DNA from: Flavobacteriales bacterium
Lineage (GTDB): Bacteria > Bacteroidota > Bacteroidia > Flavobacteriales_D > Crocinitomicaceae
DNA length: 64,000 bases
Direction: 5' to 3'
Assembly: GCA_947447525.1 (NCBI GenBank)
Contig: CANFJL010000001.1
Span: 186,001 to 250,000 of the forward strand
The notes below the pieces were generated by a model. The model saw only the letters and a list, made by a program, of their open reading frames with translations, was not told where the DNA came from and did not search any database. Positions within the stretch are counted from its first letter, which is position 1. The number at the start of each line of letters is the position of its first letter. The position numbers and the translations under genes were made by a program. This document shows, in pieces, positions 44,393 to 53,285 of this stretch.

Positions 44393-45082
44393 TTAAAATT
44401 CTTTTTTAATTATTCTCCTTCTAAATTCATTTTCCAATGCATCTCCACCATTCAATATTTTTCTACACCATTTAATTTTAAGCTCAATTTGTTCTTCTGG
44501 AGACAATTTCCAATCAAATTCACTCTGCATCAGTCTATTTCTAATTCCTTGAAGTAACAAAGCAACTGAAACAGAAATATTGAAACTTTCAGTGAAGCCA
44601 TACATAGGAATTGTAACGGTATAATCAGCTGCCTCCATTACTTCTTCTGATAATCCTTGTCTCTCCGTCCCAAAGAAAAAGGCACATGGAGCATCTAAAG
44701 GAAGGGTAGCAAGAGAGTAACTCGATTCATGAGGGGAAGTGGCAACTATTTTAAACCCTTTAGCTTTAAGTTTGGTTATGCAATCGCTTGTTGGATTTTC
44801 TCCTTTATTGAAATTGTACATATCCACCCAACGACCAGCCCCTAATGCAATATCGCGTTTTACTTCGTATTGGTTATTTTTCTCAATTACATTCAGTTCT
44901 TGTATTCCAAAGCAATCGCAAGTTCTTAATACTGCCGAGGCATTGTGCTCTTGATATATATTTTCTAAAGCAATGCTGATGTATTGGGTTCGTTGCGCTG
45001 CTATTCGATCAAACATCTCCACTTTATTCGGCGTGATGATTTCGTAAAACATAGCCAACACCTTATCATCAATATAATCCAT
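44393..45082 (-). CDS. trmH: tRNA (guanosine-2'-O-)-methyltransferase, SpoU/TrmH family
   Basis: Trefoil-knot methyltransferase that likely methylates G18 of tRNA with S-adenosylmethionine. Of 229 residues, motif 1 is NASAVLRTCDCFGI (Asn and catalytic Arg), motif 2 is FFFGTERQGLS and motif 3 is IPMYGFTESFNISVSVALLL. The C-terminal extension (SPEEQIELKIKWCRKIL) is that of TrmH. It lies eight bases after corA, so probably in one transcript. Confidence 0.9.
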   Translation of the reverse strand: MDYIDDKVLAMFYEIITPNKVEMFDRIAAQRTQYISIALENIYQEHNASAVLRTCDCFGIQELNVIEKNNQYEVKRDIALGAGRWVDMYNFNKGENPTSDCITKLKAKGFKIVATSPHESSYSLATLPLDAPCAFFFGTERQGLSEEVMEAADYTVTIPMYGFTESFNISVSVALLLQGIRNRLMQSEFDWKLSPEEQIELKIKWCRKILNGGDALENEFRRRIIKKEF

Positions 45083-45090
45083 CTACTGCT

Positions 45091-46122
45091 TTATTTTTCT
45101 TTAATATAATCTCTTCTCTTCAACCAACCGCGATATACAAAAAAGGAAAACAAGGAAATACCGATAGCAACCATCACTCCAATTACAGTATAATATCCAT
45201 TCTTGTATTTCAATTCGGGCATATTTTCAAAATTCATTCCATACACCCCTACAATAAAGGTAAGTGGAATAAAAATGGAACTCACGATGGTAAGAACTTT
45301 CATGATTTCATTCATTCTTTGTCCTTGAGAGGCATAATAGAAATTGGACATTCCATCAAGCACTTGTTTAAGAGCTTCTATTTCTTCAATTACATGCATA
45401 CAACTATGGTGTAGCCCATAGAAATATCTAATATTTGTTTTATCTATAAATACACTATCGCTAGATTGTAATTGAATGGTGATATCCCGCATCGGATTTG
45501 CAATTTTCCGAAGTTCAATGAGTTTTCTTTTTTCCCATTCAATTTTATTCAGAATCAACTTGTCTTCGCTTACATGTAATTCTTTTTCTAAAACACCAAC
45601 GGTTTGTGTAATTTCATCAATTACCTCAAAGTAATTATCGATAATGGCTTCTAAATTCCTAAACAATAAAAAATCTGCTTTTTTGGAACGAATTTTCCCC
45701 CTCCCTTTTTCAATTCTATCTCTTACATCATTAAAATGTTCTCCAGATCTTTTCTGCATGGAGAGTAAATAATCTGTAGATAGAAAGAAAGTTATTTGTT
45801 CTTGAAATAAAAGCTCCTCATTTTTCTTACTTGGTAATGCTGAGATGACACTGAAGAAAATATAATTTGAATATTCCTCCACTTTAGGGCGCCTAATTTC
45901 TTTATAAATATTTTCAATGCTGAGTCTATCAATACCCAATCTTAAACAAAGATGTTCTATTGATTCTTTATCTTGAATATCATGATAATTGAGCCACGAC
46001 ACAAAGTCATGGTCTAATTCTCCATCTAGAAATTCAGTAGCAAAATACGAGGCGCTTTCTTTTTTTACTAAATAAAAAGAAGGATTGTATTTATAAAGTT
46101 GACATGTAGTAGGAAGCTGCAT
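45091..46122 (-). CDS. corA: Magnesium/cobalt transporter CorA
   Basis: Pentameric divalent-cation channel. The 343 residues give a large cytoplasmic alpha/beta funnel domain, a long stalk helix (about 200-285), and two C-terminal membrane helices. The ion-selectivity motif Y-G-M-N-F follows the first helix (IPLTFIVGVYGMNFENMPEL). A TAAATTTG box on the minus strand (46202-46209) may be its promoter. It is followed closely by trmH. Confidence 0.93.
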   Translation of the reverse strand: MQLPTTCQLYKYNPSFYLVKKESASYFATEFLDGELDHDFVSWLNYHDIQDKESIEHLCLRLGIDRLSIENIYKEIRRPKVEEYSNYIFFSVISALPSKKNEELLFQEQITFFLSTDYLLSMQKRSGEHFNDVRDRIEKGRGKIRSKKADFLLFRNLEAIIDNYFEVIDEITQTVGVLEKELHVSEDKLILNKIEWEKRKLIELRKIANPMRDITIQLQSSDSVFIDKTNIRYFYGLHHSCMHVIEEIEALKQVLDGMSNFYYASQGQRMNEIMKVLTIVSSIFIPLTFIVGVYGMNFENMPELKYKNGYYTVIGVMVAIGISLFSFFVYRGWLKRRDYIKEK

Positions 46123-46279
46123 ACTTTTTTTAGTGAAGTTAAAAAAGATTAATTAAGTAATAACTGATTGGTAAAATTCATTGCAAAAAATCAGATACTG
46201 GCAAATTTACTTTTGTAGAATGAAAACAATATCTTCTCAGGAACGAGGCATAGCATTTTAAGGAGCTCAAAATGCATAT

Positions 46280-46426
46280 TTATTGTTGACTAATCTTTGT
46301 TTTAACAGTAGATAAAGAGCAATGGGAACAAGTCTCCTTTTTTGCGAAAAATTGTTTGTAGATCCGCTTAACAACAAAGTAGAGGGCTCCAATTACAAGA
46401 AGAAAGACTATAACATTTTGAACCAT
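46280..46426 (-). CDS. FeoB-associated Cys-rich membrane mini-protein
   Basis: A 48-residue ORF, 23 bases downstream of feoB on the same strand. It has one membrane helix (VIVFLLVIGALYFVVKRIY) followed by a basic stretch and a C-x-x-C motif (KKETCSHC). This matches the small single-helix cysteine proteins that end feo operons in many bacteria; they may assist FeoB as FeoC-like partners, but the role is not established. The following 157 bases up to corA hold no further gene. Confidence 0.8.
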   Translation of the reverse strand: MVQNVIVFLLVIGALYFVVKRIYKQFFAKKETCSHCSLSTVKTKISQQ

Positions 46427-46449
46427 AACCAAAAGTAATTAATTATTGC

Positions 46450-48405
46450 TTATTGCAAAATTTGAAAAACTAAAAAAGCACTCAAGTACGCCATTGTTCC
46501 CATAACAAACAATTGTATAAGGGGCCACTTCCAACTATTGGTTTCTCGTTTTACAACAGCTACGGTTGCCATACATTGCATAGCAAACACATAAAAAACC
46601 ATTAAGGAACAACCAGACGCAAGCGTATAAGCTGATTTTCCCTCACTATTCTTGGCTGCTTTAAGTCGGCTAATTAATCTTTGTTTTGATGCGCTATCAT
46701 CGTGAATGGCGTAAATGGTAGCCAATGATCCCACAAAAACTTCTCTTGCAGCAAAAGAACTTAGAAGTGAAACACCCATTTTCCAATCATATCCTATGGG
46801 TTTAATTATAGGTTCTATCAATTTGCCTAAATGTCCAATATAAGAACCTTCTAATTTAGCTGAAGCAATATAATTGGCTTGATCCATCTTATTTGATTCT
46901 TTGAATAGTGCACTGGCCTTCGCGTTTTTGATCTTCTGTTCCATACTTCCTTGTGGGCCATAACTGGCAAGTGCCCATAAAATTATAGAGATTGCTAAGA
47001 TTACTTTTCCAGCATCCCAAACAAAAATCTTCACTTTCTCAAGTACTGTCTTAAAAATAGTTCCCCATCTTGGATTTTTCAAATCAGGCAATTCCATAAT
47101 TAAGAAACCAGTTTTCTTTTGTTTTATGATCAATTTGAGTAAGATGGACAAGCCTAATGCTGCGACTAAGCCAAGTGCGTATAAACCAAACAGGACAATA
47201 CCCTGTAAACTTATAAATCCACCAATGTATGTTTTTGGAATAACAAGAGCAATCAATAAAGTGTAAACAGGAATGCGTGCGCTGCAACTCATCAATGGCG
47301 TTACGATAATGGTAATCAAGCGCTCCTTCCAATCCGCAATGGTTCTCGTGGCCATAATCCCAGGTATCGCACATGCAATTCCAGACATCAAAGGGACGAT
47401 ACTTTTTCCGTTAAGTCCAAAAGGACGCATTATTTTATCCATTATAAAGACAACGCGGGATAAATATCCACTTTCTTCAAGAATGGCAATAAAAAAGAAT
47501 AATAAGGCAATCTGAGGAATAAAAACAGTCACACCGCCAATACCAGGAATTAATCCTTGACTAAGGAGTTTATTCAATATCCCACTTGGTAATGCTGCGC
47601 TAGTCCATTCGCTTAATTTCATAAAGAACAATTCTATCCAGTCCATGGGATAGTTGGCCAATGAAAATATAAATTGAAAAATCACAAAGAGAACTCCAAT
47701 GAAGATTAGATATCCATAAACAGGATGGGTTAATATTCGATCTAGTTTACTTGAGGTATATTTTTCAATTTCCGGTTTTTGTTTTACAATTTTTTGAATT
47801 AAGCTATTAATTTTATGGTAGCGTTGATTGGCTTCTTCTTTTTGGCCCTCTTCATCCTCCATGCCTAGGGGGAATTGACCAGGCAAAAACATTTCGGAAC
47901 TTTTTTCAAATTTATGTTTTTGAATGGCATCAATTAATCGGTCCTTTCCTAGACCAATCCTAGCATTCATACTTACCAATTCAACAGAAGGGAAAGCAGA
48001 TTTTAATGCAGCTAAGTCTATTTCAATACCCTTTTTTGCAGCAATATCGCCCATATTTAAAACCAGAATCAAGGGTATTTTTAGGTCTTGAAGTTGGGTG
48101 AAGAGCAATAAATTTCGCTCTAAATTGGAGCTGTCAACCACCACGATGGCTAAATCTGGATAGTCTTTATTTTTAGGATTTGTAATTACTTTATATACTA
48201 CTTCTTCGTCTTTGGAATGCGGATAAATGCTATAAATCCCTGGAAAGTCTGTTACAGTATATTTATTATCTTCGATTTGAAACACACCTGACTTGCGTTC
48301 TACCGTAACGCCCGGAAAATTACCGACCTGTTGTCTTAAGCCTGTTAATAGGTTAAAGATGGAACTTTTACCCGTATTTGGGTTGCCAAATAATGCAATT
48401 TTCAT
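46450..48405 (-). CDS. feoB: Ferrous iron transporter B
   Basis: Inner-membrane Fe(II) importer with an N-terminal G domain: G1 GNPNTGKSS (residues 7-15), G3 DFPG, G4 NMGD. The membrane part carries two Gate domains with the conserved PLMSCSARIPVY segment (cysteine in the pore) and a second GCSLMVFYVFAMQCMATVAVV. At 651 residues it is a short but complete version. FeoA is encoded 30 bases upstream and the Cys-rich mini-protein downstream, a complete feo operon. Confidence 0.96.
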   Translation of the reverse strand: MKIALFGNPNTGKSSIFNLLTGLRQQVGNFPGVTVERKSGVFQIEDNKYTVTDFPGIYSIYPHSKDEEVVYKVITNPKNKDYPDLAIVVVDSSNLERNLLLFTQLQDLKIPLILVLNMGDIAAKKGIEIDLAALKSAFPSVELVSMNARIGLGKDRLIDAIQKHKFEKSSEMFLPGQFPLGMEDEEGQKEEANQRYHKINSLIQKIVKQKPEIEKYTSSKLDRILTHPVYGYLIFIGVLFVIFQFIFSLANYPMDWIELFFMKLSEWTSAALPSGILNKLLSQGLIPGIGGVTVFIPQIALLFFFIAILEESGYLSRVVFIMDKIMRPFGLNGKSIVPLMSGIACAIPGIMATRTIADWKERLITIIVTPLMSCSARIPVYTLLIALVIPKTYIGGFISLQGIVLFGLYALGLVAALGLSILLKLIIKQKKTGFLIMELPDLKNPRWGTIFKTVLEKVKIFVWDAGKVILAISIILWALASYGPQGSMEQKIKNAKASALFKESNKMDQANYIASAKLEGSYIGHLGKLIEPIIKPIGYDWKMGVSLLSSFAAREVFVGSLATIYAIHDDSASKQRLISRLKAAKNSEGKSAYTLASGCSLMVFYVFAMQCMATVAVVKRETNSWKWPLIQLFVMGTMAYLSAFLVFQILQ

Positions 48406-48435
48406 ATCTGAGCAAACTTACGAAAATGATAGTAA

Positions 48436-48663
48436 TTAAAGGGAATCAACATGAATATACTTTGCTTCATCCAAGCGTAAACAAACAGTAAAACCCTTTA
48501 CTCTTATTGCAATTGGATCACCTAGTGGTGCCTTATAAAGCAATTCTAATTCGGTACCGGACAACATGCCCATTTCTGTGAGTTTGCTCGATAAAAAAGG
48601 ATGGCAAATGGTCTCAATTACTACTTTCGAACCTGCGGACATCTCACTTAGCTTCATTGTCAT
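48436..48663 (-). CDS. feoA: Ferrous iron transport protein A
   Basis: A 75-residue SH3-like cytoplasmic protein (KLTEMGMLSGTELELLYKAPLGDPIAIRVKGFTVCLRLDEA) needed for FeoB function. The start may be M1 (48663) or M3 (48657). A minus-strand TAACTTTG box ends only five bases before M1, so the transcript would be almost leaderless. Confidence 0.94.
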   Translation of the reverse strand: MTMKLSEMSAGSKVVIETICHPFLSSKLTEMGMLSGTELELLYKAPLGDPIAIRVKGFTVCLRLDEAKYIHVDSL

Positions 48664-48667
48664 GATG

Positions 48668-48675
48668 CAAAGTTA
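48668..48675 (-). promoter_or_regulatory. -7 box (TAACTTTG) of the feo operon
   Basis: TAnnTTTG match on the minus strand, five bases from the feoA ATG. No -33 TTTG at the proper spacing, and no Fur-box-like palindrome that I could identify. Confidence 0.4.
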
Positions 48676-48715
48676 ACTTCGAATTATGAATTAAAATATA
48701 CCTCTTTTGTGGTAT

Positions 48716-49981
48716 TTATTGCAAAACAAGTCTAATCGTTTGTCTTGTTTTTTGAGTCAAAATAGACTCTTTATCTTTCGTTACTAATGCAATTGTCGCG
48801 TCATCGTAATGTCTAATAGTAACCAAAGAAAGATTGTCATTATACTTAACTATGTAATCATTTGCTAAATGGGATAAAAGTCTTGTCAATTGTTCTTGAT
48901 TTTCATCGACTAGAATTGAAAAACTTAATGCTGAATTTTGCATTAAATTGATCTTTATTTGCTCCAAGAATAAAATATTAAATAGGACAGCTAAATTCTC
49001 TTCGGCAATGAAGGAAAAGTCTTTTGGTGTAATTGAAATTAATAATTGTTTTTGTTTAATAATAAACGAAGGAATTAACTCATCTTTGTTCGTATTTGCT
49101 TGAATTTCAGTTCCTGAACCTGTAGGATCTAGAAAGGACTTGACATATAGAGGAATGTTTTTATTTTGAAGAGGCTTAATAGTCTTCGGGTGAATTACAC
49201 TTGCGCCATAATAGGACAATTCAATGGCCTCTTTAAAAGATATTTGCTCTAATTTTTTTGTGTCTTCAAAATATTTCGGGTCTGCATTCAACATGCCTGG
49301 CACATCTTTCCAAATGGTAACACTTTCTGCATTTCCACAATAGGCTAATATTCCAGCTGTATAATCAGATCCTTCTCTGCCTAAAGTTGTCGTGAAACCT
49401 TCTGAAGTATGACCAATAAATCCTTGAGTGATAACTAAATCTGAATTTATTAAAACTTCATCAAATGCTGTAGAGACAAGCTTGGAAGTAATTTCCCAAT
49501 CTACTTTTCCTTCTTGAAAGTTCGTGTCTGTTCTAATTAATTTTCGTGCATCCAGCCAAGTTGCTTTATAGGCTTGTTCAAGTAAATATTCTAACAAAAT
49601 ATGGGAAGAAAGTACTTCACCTAAGGATACTATTTGATCGTATTCGAAGCTGTAGTTGTCAGAAAAATTATCCTTAATCCGCAACTTCAATTTTTCAAAA
49701 ATGGAATCTATAATCTGAAATATTTTATAATGTCTTTCTTGAAAAAGCTCCCCAAGAATATACTGGTGGTATTCGTATAATTCATCCACTAGATTATTAA
49801 ATTGCTTTTCATTTTTCGCTTGTAATGCAGCAACAATTTCTTCTAATTTATTAGTGGTTTTTCCCATTGCTGAAACTACAATAACGATTTTTTCTCCTGG
49901 ATATAGGGAAAGAATAGCACCAACATTTTTAACGGCATCTGTATTTTTAACGGAGGCTCCTCCAAATTTGAAAACTTTCAT
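48716..49981 (-). CDS. Aspartate kinase
   Basis: Phosphorylates aspartate in the first step of lysine, threonine and methionine synthesis. From the ATG at 49981 it has 421 residues. Signatures are MKVFKFGGASVKN (substrate/ATP site), TTLGREGSDYTAGIL (about 210-224) and WKDVPGMLNADPK. The C-terminal third (about 300-421) is in the position of the regulatory ACT domains but is divergent. It is monofunctional, with no homoserine dehydrogenase fusion. The 49990 start is a TTG inside the gap after gpsA and is not favoured. lysC versus another isoform cannot be told. Confidence 0.9.
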   Translation of the reverse strand: MKVFKFGGASVKNTDAVKNVGAILSLYPGEKIVIVVSAMGKTTNKLEEIVAALQAKNEKQFNNLVDELYEYHQYILGELFQERHYKIFQIIDSIFEKLKLRIKDNFSDNYSFEYDQIVSLGEVLSSHILLEYLLEQAYKATWLDARKLIRTDTNFQEGKVDWEITSKLVSTAFDEVLINSDLVITQGFIGHTSEGFTTTLGREGSDYTAGILAYCGNAESVTIWKDVPGMLNADPKYFEDTKKLEQISFKEAIELSYYGASVIHPKTIKPLQNKNIPLYVKSFLDPTGSGTEIQANTNKDELIPSFIIKQKQLLISITPKDFSFIAEENLAVLFNILFLEQIKINLMQNSALSFSILVDENQEQLTRLLSHLANDYIVKYNDNLSLVTIRHYDDATIALVTKDKESILTQKTRQTIRLVLQ

Positions 49982-49990
49982 AGCGATCAA

Positions 49991-50992
49991 TTAACTTAGT
50001 TTTTCGGAAAGATTTTTGATTTCTTTGGAGGGTTTAGCACCTTCATAAAGAATATGATAGACAGCATTTAAAATAGGCATATCCACATTGAATTTGACAT
50101 TGATTTCTGAAACGCTTTTCGCAGCATAATATCCTTCTGCGATCATATTCATTTCTAGTTGGGCAGTTTTAACAGAATAGCCCTTGCCTATCATAAATCC
50201 AAAACTTCTATTCCGAGAAAATTTAGAATAAGCAGTTACCAATAAATCACCCAAATAGGCACTTGATTTGGTGTCTCTGTGTACAGGACTTACAACATCA
50301 ATAAATCGTTCAATCTCCTGAATGGCATTTGACACCAAAACGGCTTGAAAATTATCTCCGTATCCAAGTCCGGCACAAATACCCGAAGCTAGGGCATAAA
50401 TGTTTTTTAATACGGCAGATAATTCTGTACCAAAAAGATCATCAGAAGTGGTGGTTTTTATATATCTGCATCGTAGCAATGCAGAAACAGTTTCCGCAAT
50501 ACTAGGTGTGGAACATGCAATGGTGAGATAAGATAAGCGCTCTAGCGCTACCTCTTCAGCGTGACAAGGTCCACATATTATTCCAATATTTTCATAGGGC
50601 GTTCCAAAGGTCTTGTGAATAAATCGTGCAGGAATAGCATGAAATTCAGGCACAATTCCCTTTACAGCAGAAAATACAATTTTGTCTTTAAAATATTCTA
50701 TTGGGAAATCTTTAAAAGTTTCTGTCAGAAATGCTGCTGGAGTAGCAATTACTATAATGTCAGCCTGTTTAATTATGGATACTAAGTCTGAGCTAACGAT
50801 TAATTTCGCTAGATCAAATTCAACATCTTGTAAATAATGAGGGTTGTGCTTAAAACTATGGAGGTGTGTTATGGCTTCTTCATTGCGCATCCACCAAGCT
50901 ACTTTAGGTGAATTATTGCAAAAAAGTTTTACCAAAGCAGTGGCCCAACTTCCTCCGCCTATTATGGCTACTAGTGGTGTCTTATTTGTCAT
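49991..50992 (-). CDS. gpsA: Glycerol-3-phosphate dehydrogenase [NAD(P)+]
   Basis: Makes sn-glycerol-3-phosphate from dihydroxyacetone phosphate for phospholipid synthesis. The 333 residues begin with the dinucleotide loop AIIGGGSWATALVKLF. The catalytic Lys lies in ELSAVLKNIYALASGICAGLGYGDN, and SAVKGIVPEF is present. ATG 50992 is chosen; 51001 is a TTG. It is followed after nine bases by the aspartate kinase ATG and preceded by a small unknown gene. Confidence 0.94.
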   Translation of the reverse strand: MTNKTPLVAIIGGGSWATALVKLFCNNSPKVAWWMRNEEAITHLHSFKHNPHYLQDVEFDLAKLIVSSDLVSIIKQADIIVIATPAAFLTETFKDFPIEYFKDKIVFSAVKGIVPEFHAIPARFIHKTFGTPYENIGIICGPCHAEEVALERLSYLTIACSTPSIAETVSALLRCRYIKTTTSDDLFGTELSAVLKNIYALASGICAGLGYGDNFQAVLVSNAIQEIERFIDVVSPVHRDTKSSAYLGDLLVTAYSKFSRNRSFGFMIGKGYSVKTAQLEMNMIAEGYYAAKSVSEINVKFNVDMPILNAVYHILYEGAKPSKEIKNLSEKLS

Positions 50993-51051
50993 GTTGGACA
51001 AAGGTAAAAAAAATCCCCTCTTTTAATTTTAAAAGAAAGATTTATGCACCA

Positions 51052-51405
51052 TTAATTAAAGTTGATAATTTCTCCTGCTTGTAGGGCTTCAGCAAATGCA
51101 TCTCGCATTTTTTCTAATTTCAATTTAGCATGCGGACTTCCTTCTATTGCTTGATTCTTTAATTGATAATAAACATTTAATGATTGACCGAAAATATCTT
51201 GTTCTAATTTCTTCTTAATTTCCATGATTTTCGCATTAACTCCGATTAAATAATGCTCGATTTCCCCCAGTCTTTTTAATTCAGATGGGTCTAAATTTTC
51301 TTTATTTAATAGTTCATGATAGTGAGGCAATAACTCACTAAGTAAGGCTACAAAGCGCTCTAGTTCTGCGTCAAGGGCACTTTTGTCTGCTTTAAAATCT
51401 CCCAT
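51052..51405 (-). CDS. Small helical protein of unknown function
   Basis: A 117-residue acidic, almost entirely helical protein (LDAELERFVALLSELLPHYH, NAKIMEIKKKLEQDIFGQSLNVYYQLKNQA) with coiled-coil character and no signal peptide. I do not recognise the family. It precedes gpsA by 59 bases on the same strand. Confidence 0.6.
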   Translation of the reverse strand: MGDFKADKSALDAELERFVALLSELLPHYHELLNKENLDPSELKRLGEIEHYLIGVNAKIMEIKKKLEQDIFGQSLNVYYQLKNQAIEGSPHAKLKLEKMRDAFAEALQAGEIINFN

Positions 51406-51533
51406 TACTCATTAGATTATAAAGATAAATTTAACTTTTTTATTCACTAACAATACAAATAGAAAAAATTTAACAATTATTTTAAGTTAAACTTGAATAC
51501 ACTTGTTAATTTTAGATTCGTTAAAATATTATT

Positions 51534-52319
51534 ATGGAAAATCACAAGATAGACTACTTTATCCAAGGGGAAGAAATGCAATTGGTTGAAATAGAATTAG
51601 ATAACATGGAGACTGCCATCGCAGAGGCGGGGGCTTTTATGTACATGGATGCTCATGTGCAAATGGAAACGATTTTTGGAGATGGTTCTGCGCAGCAGAG
51701 TGGATTTATGGGAAAATTATTCGGTGCCGGTAAACGCTTACTTACTGGTGAGAGTTTATTCATGACTGCTTTTACCAATCAGGGTCAATCCAAAGCTCGA
51801 GTTGCCTTTGCATCTCCTTATCCTGGTAAAATTATCCCATTTGATCTTTCAGCCTATCAAGGTAAAATTATTTGTCAAAAAGATGCGTTTTTATGCGCTG
51901 CAAAAGGTGTCTCAATTGGTATTTCATTTCAAAAGAAATTAGGTGCAGGTCTTTTTGGGGGTGAAGGTTTTATTATGCAGAAATTGGAAGGTGATGGAAT
52001 GGCTTTCTGTCATGCTGGAGGACATATCATTAAAAGAACATTACTAGAAGGTGATTCATTAAAAATTGATACTGGTTGTATTGTTGCTTATACCAAGGAT
52101 ATTGATTTTGATATTCAGTTTGTGGGTGGAATTAAGAATACTTTCTTTGGTGGAGAAGGCATCTTTTTTGCCACGCTCCAAGGTCCTGGGGAAGTTTGGC
52201 TGCAATCGCTTCCTATCTCTCGTCTTGCATCACGAGTGCTGAGCTATGGACAAGGCACAAGAAAAGAGGAGGGGACGAGCTTATTGGGCGGTTTAGGTAA
52301 TTTAATCAATGGAGATTAA
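51534..52319 (+). CDS. TIGR00266/AIM24 family protein
   Basis: The 261 residues are a full-length AIM24-type beta-sandwich protein: DYFIQGEEMQLVEIELDNMETAIAEAGAFMYM at the start, GAGLFGGEGFIMQKLEGDGMAF in the middle, and GPGEVWLQSLP near the end, all diagnostic. Related to yeast mitochondrial AIM24; bacterial function unknown. Its stop overlaps the fmt stop by four bases (TTAA). Confidence 0.9.
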   Translation: MENHKIDYFIQGEEMQLVEIELDNMETAIAEAGAFMYMDAHVQMETIFGDGSAQQSGFMGKLFGAGKRLLTGESLFMTAFTNQGQSKARVAFASPYPGKIIPFDLSAYQGKIICQKDAFLCAAKGVSIGISFQKKLGAGLFGGEGFIMQKLEGDGMAFCHAGGHIIKRTLLEGDSLKIDTGCIVAYTKDIDFDIQFVGGIKNTFFGGEGIFFATLQGPGEVWLQSLPISRLASRVLSYGQGTRKEEGTSLLGGLGNLINGD

Positions 52320-53284
52320 TCAATAATTAATTCCCAATCTTCTAGTTTATTTCCAGCCAAAAAGGATTTGAAATCCATTCTTCTTTTGCCTTCCAATTGA
52401 ATAGATTTGATGGTAAGGTAATGATCTGAGCAAGGAAATAATATTCCATCTTTAGTCGCTACCATTTTTGTCTTTGATTCTAATGGAATTGCATCAATTA
52501 GGGTAGATTCAAAAAGCTTACATTGCAAATGAATGTCTTTTTCGATATTTCTAAAGATACACCAAGCAGCAGGGTAGGGTGATAATCCACGAATTTTATT
52601 ATGTATTTCTTGAGCTGATTTTCCCCAATCAATTTTCGTATCCTCTTTAAATATTTTTGGTGCTAATTTTTCTTTTGTTATCAGTATATCTTCTGATTTT
52701 TGAAGGCGAGTTTTGAAGGTCCCTAGTGCTAATTGGTCTAGTGTTTTAAGCGTCAATTGGGCACCCAATTGCATTAATGAATCATGCAAAGTCCCTGCAT
52801 CCATATCAGCATCAATCGTTATTTTTTCTTGATCGATAATGGCTCCTGCGTCAATTTCTTCATTGATAAAAAAGGTGCTCACGCCGGTTTCTTTTTCTCC
52901 ATTGATGATGGCCCAATTTATTGGAGCAGCACCTCTGTAATCGGGTAACAAAGAAGCATGCAAATTAAAGGTTCCCATTGGTGGAATAGTCCAAACTATT
53001 TTTGGAAGCATTCTGAAAGCTACCACTACAAATACATCTGCTTTTAAAGCGGTCAAATCTTCAATAAATTGCTCCTCTTTTAGCTTTTCGGGTTGCAAGG
53101 TCAAGATATTCAAAGATTTCGCATAGGTCTTTACTGCACTTTCTCTCAGCTGTTGTCCACGACCCGCAGGTTTGTCTGCAACGGTTACAACACCCACAAG
53201 TTCGTGTTTACTTGAAACAATCTCCTTGAGGATCGTCAAAGCGAATTCAGGCGTTCCCATAAAAACAATGCGCAGCGCTTTCAT
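52316..53284 (-). CDS. fmt: Methionyl-tRNA formyltransferase
   Basis: Formylates initiator Met-tRNA with 10-formyl-tetrahydrofolate. The 322 residues show IVFMGTPEFALTIL at the N terminus, the formyl-folate core FNLHASLLPDYRGAAPINWAIINGEKETGVSTFFI with the catalytic Asn/His and the later Asp (IDAGAII), and the C-terminal tRNA-binding domain (NKIRGLSPYPAAWCIF). It follows the MATE gene by one base on the minus strand. def, its common partner, is not adjacent. Confidence 0.96.
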   Translation of the reverse strand: MKALRIVFMGTPEFALTILKEIVSSKHELVGVVTVADKPAGRGQQLRESAVKTYAKSLNILTLQPEKLKEEQFIEDLTALKADVFVVVAFRMLPKIVWTIPPMGTFNLHASLLPDYRGAAPINWAIINGEKETGVSTFFINEEIDAGAIIDQEKITIDADMDAGTLHDSLMQLGAQLTLKTLDQLALGTFKTRLQKSEDILITKEKLAPKIFKEDTKIDWGKSAQEIHNKIRGLSPYPAAWCIFRNIEKDIHLQCKLFESTLIDAIPLESKTKMVATKDGILFPCSDHYLTIKSIQLEGKRRMDFKSFLAGNKLEDWELIID

Positions 53285-53285
53285 C

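Noticed and set aside
46123-46279. Small RNA or riboswitch between corA and the feo operon
   Set aside because: AT-rich with no stable hairpin or recognisable Mg2+ riboswitch core; only a possible corA -7 box.
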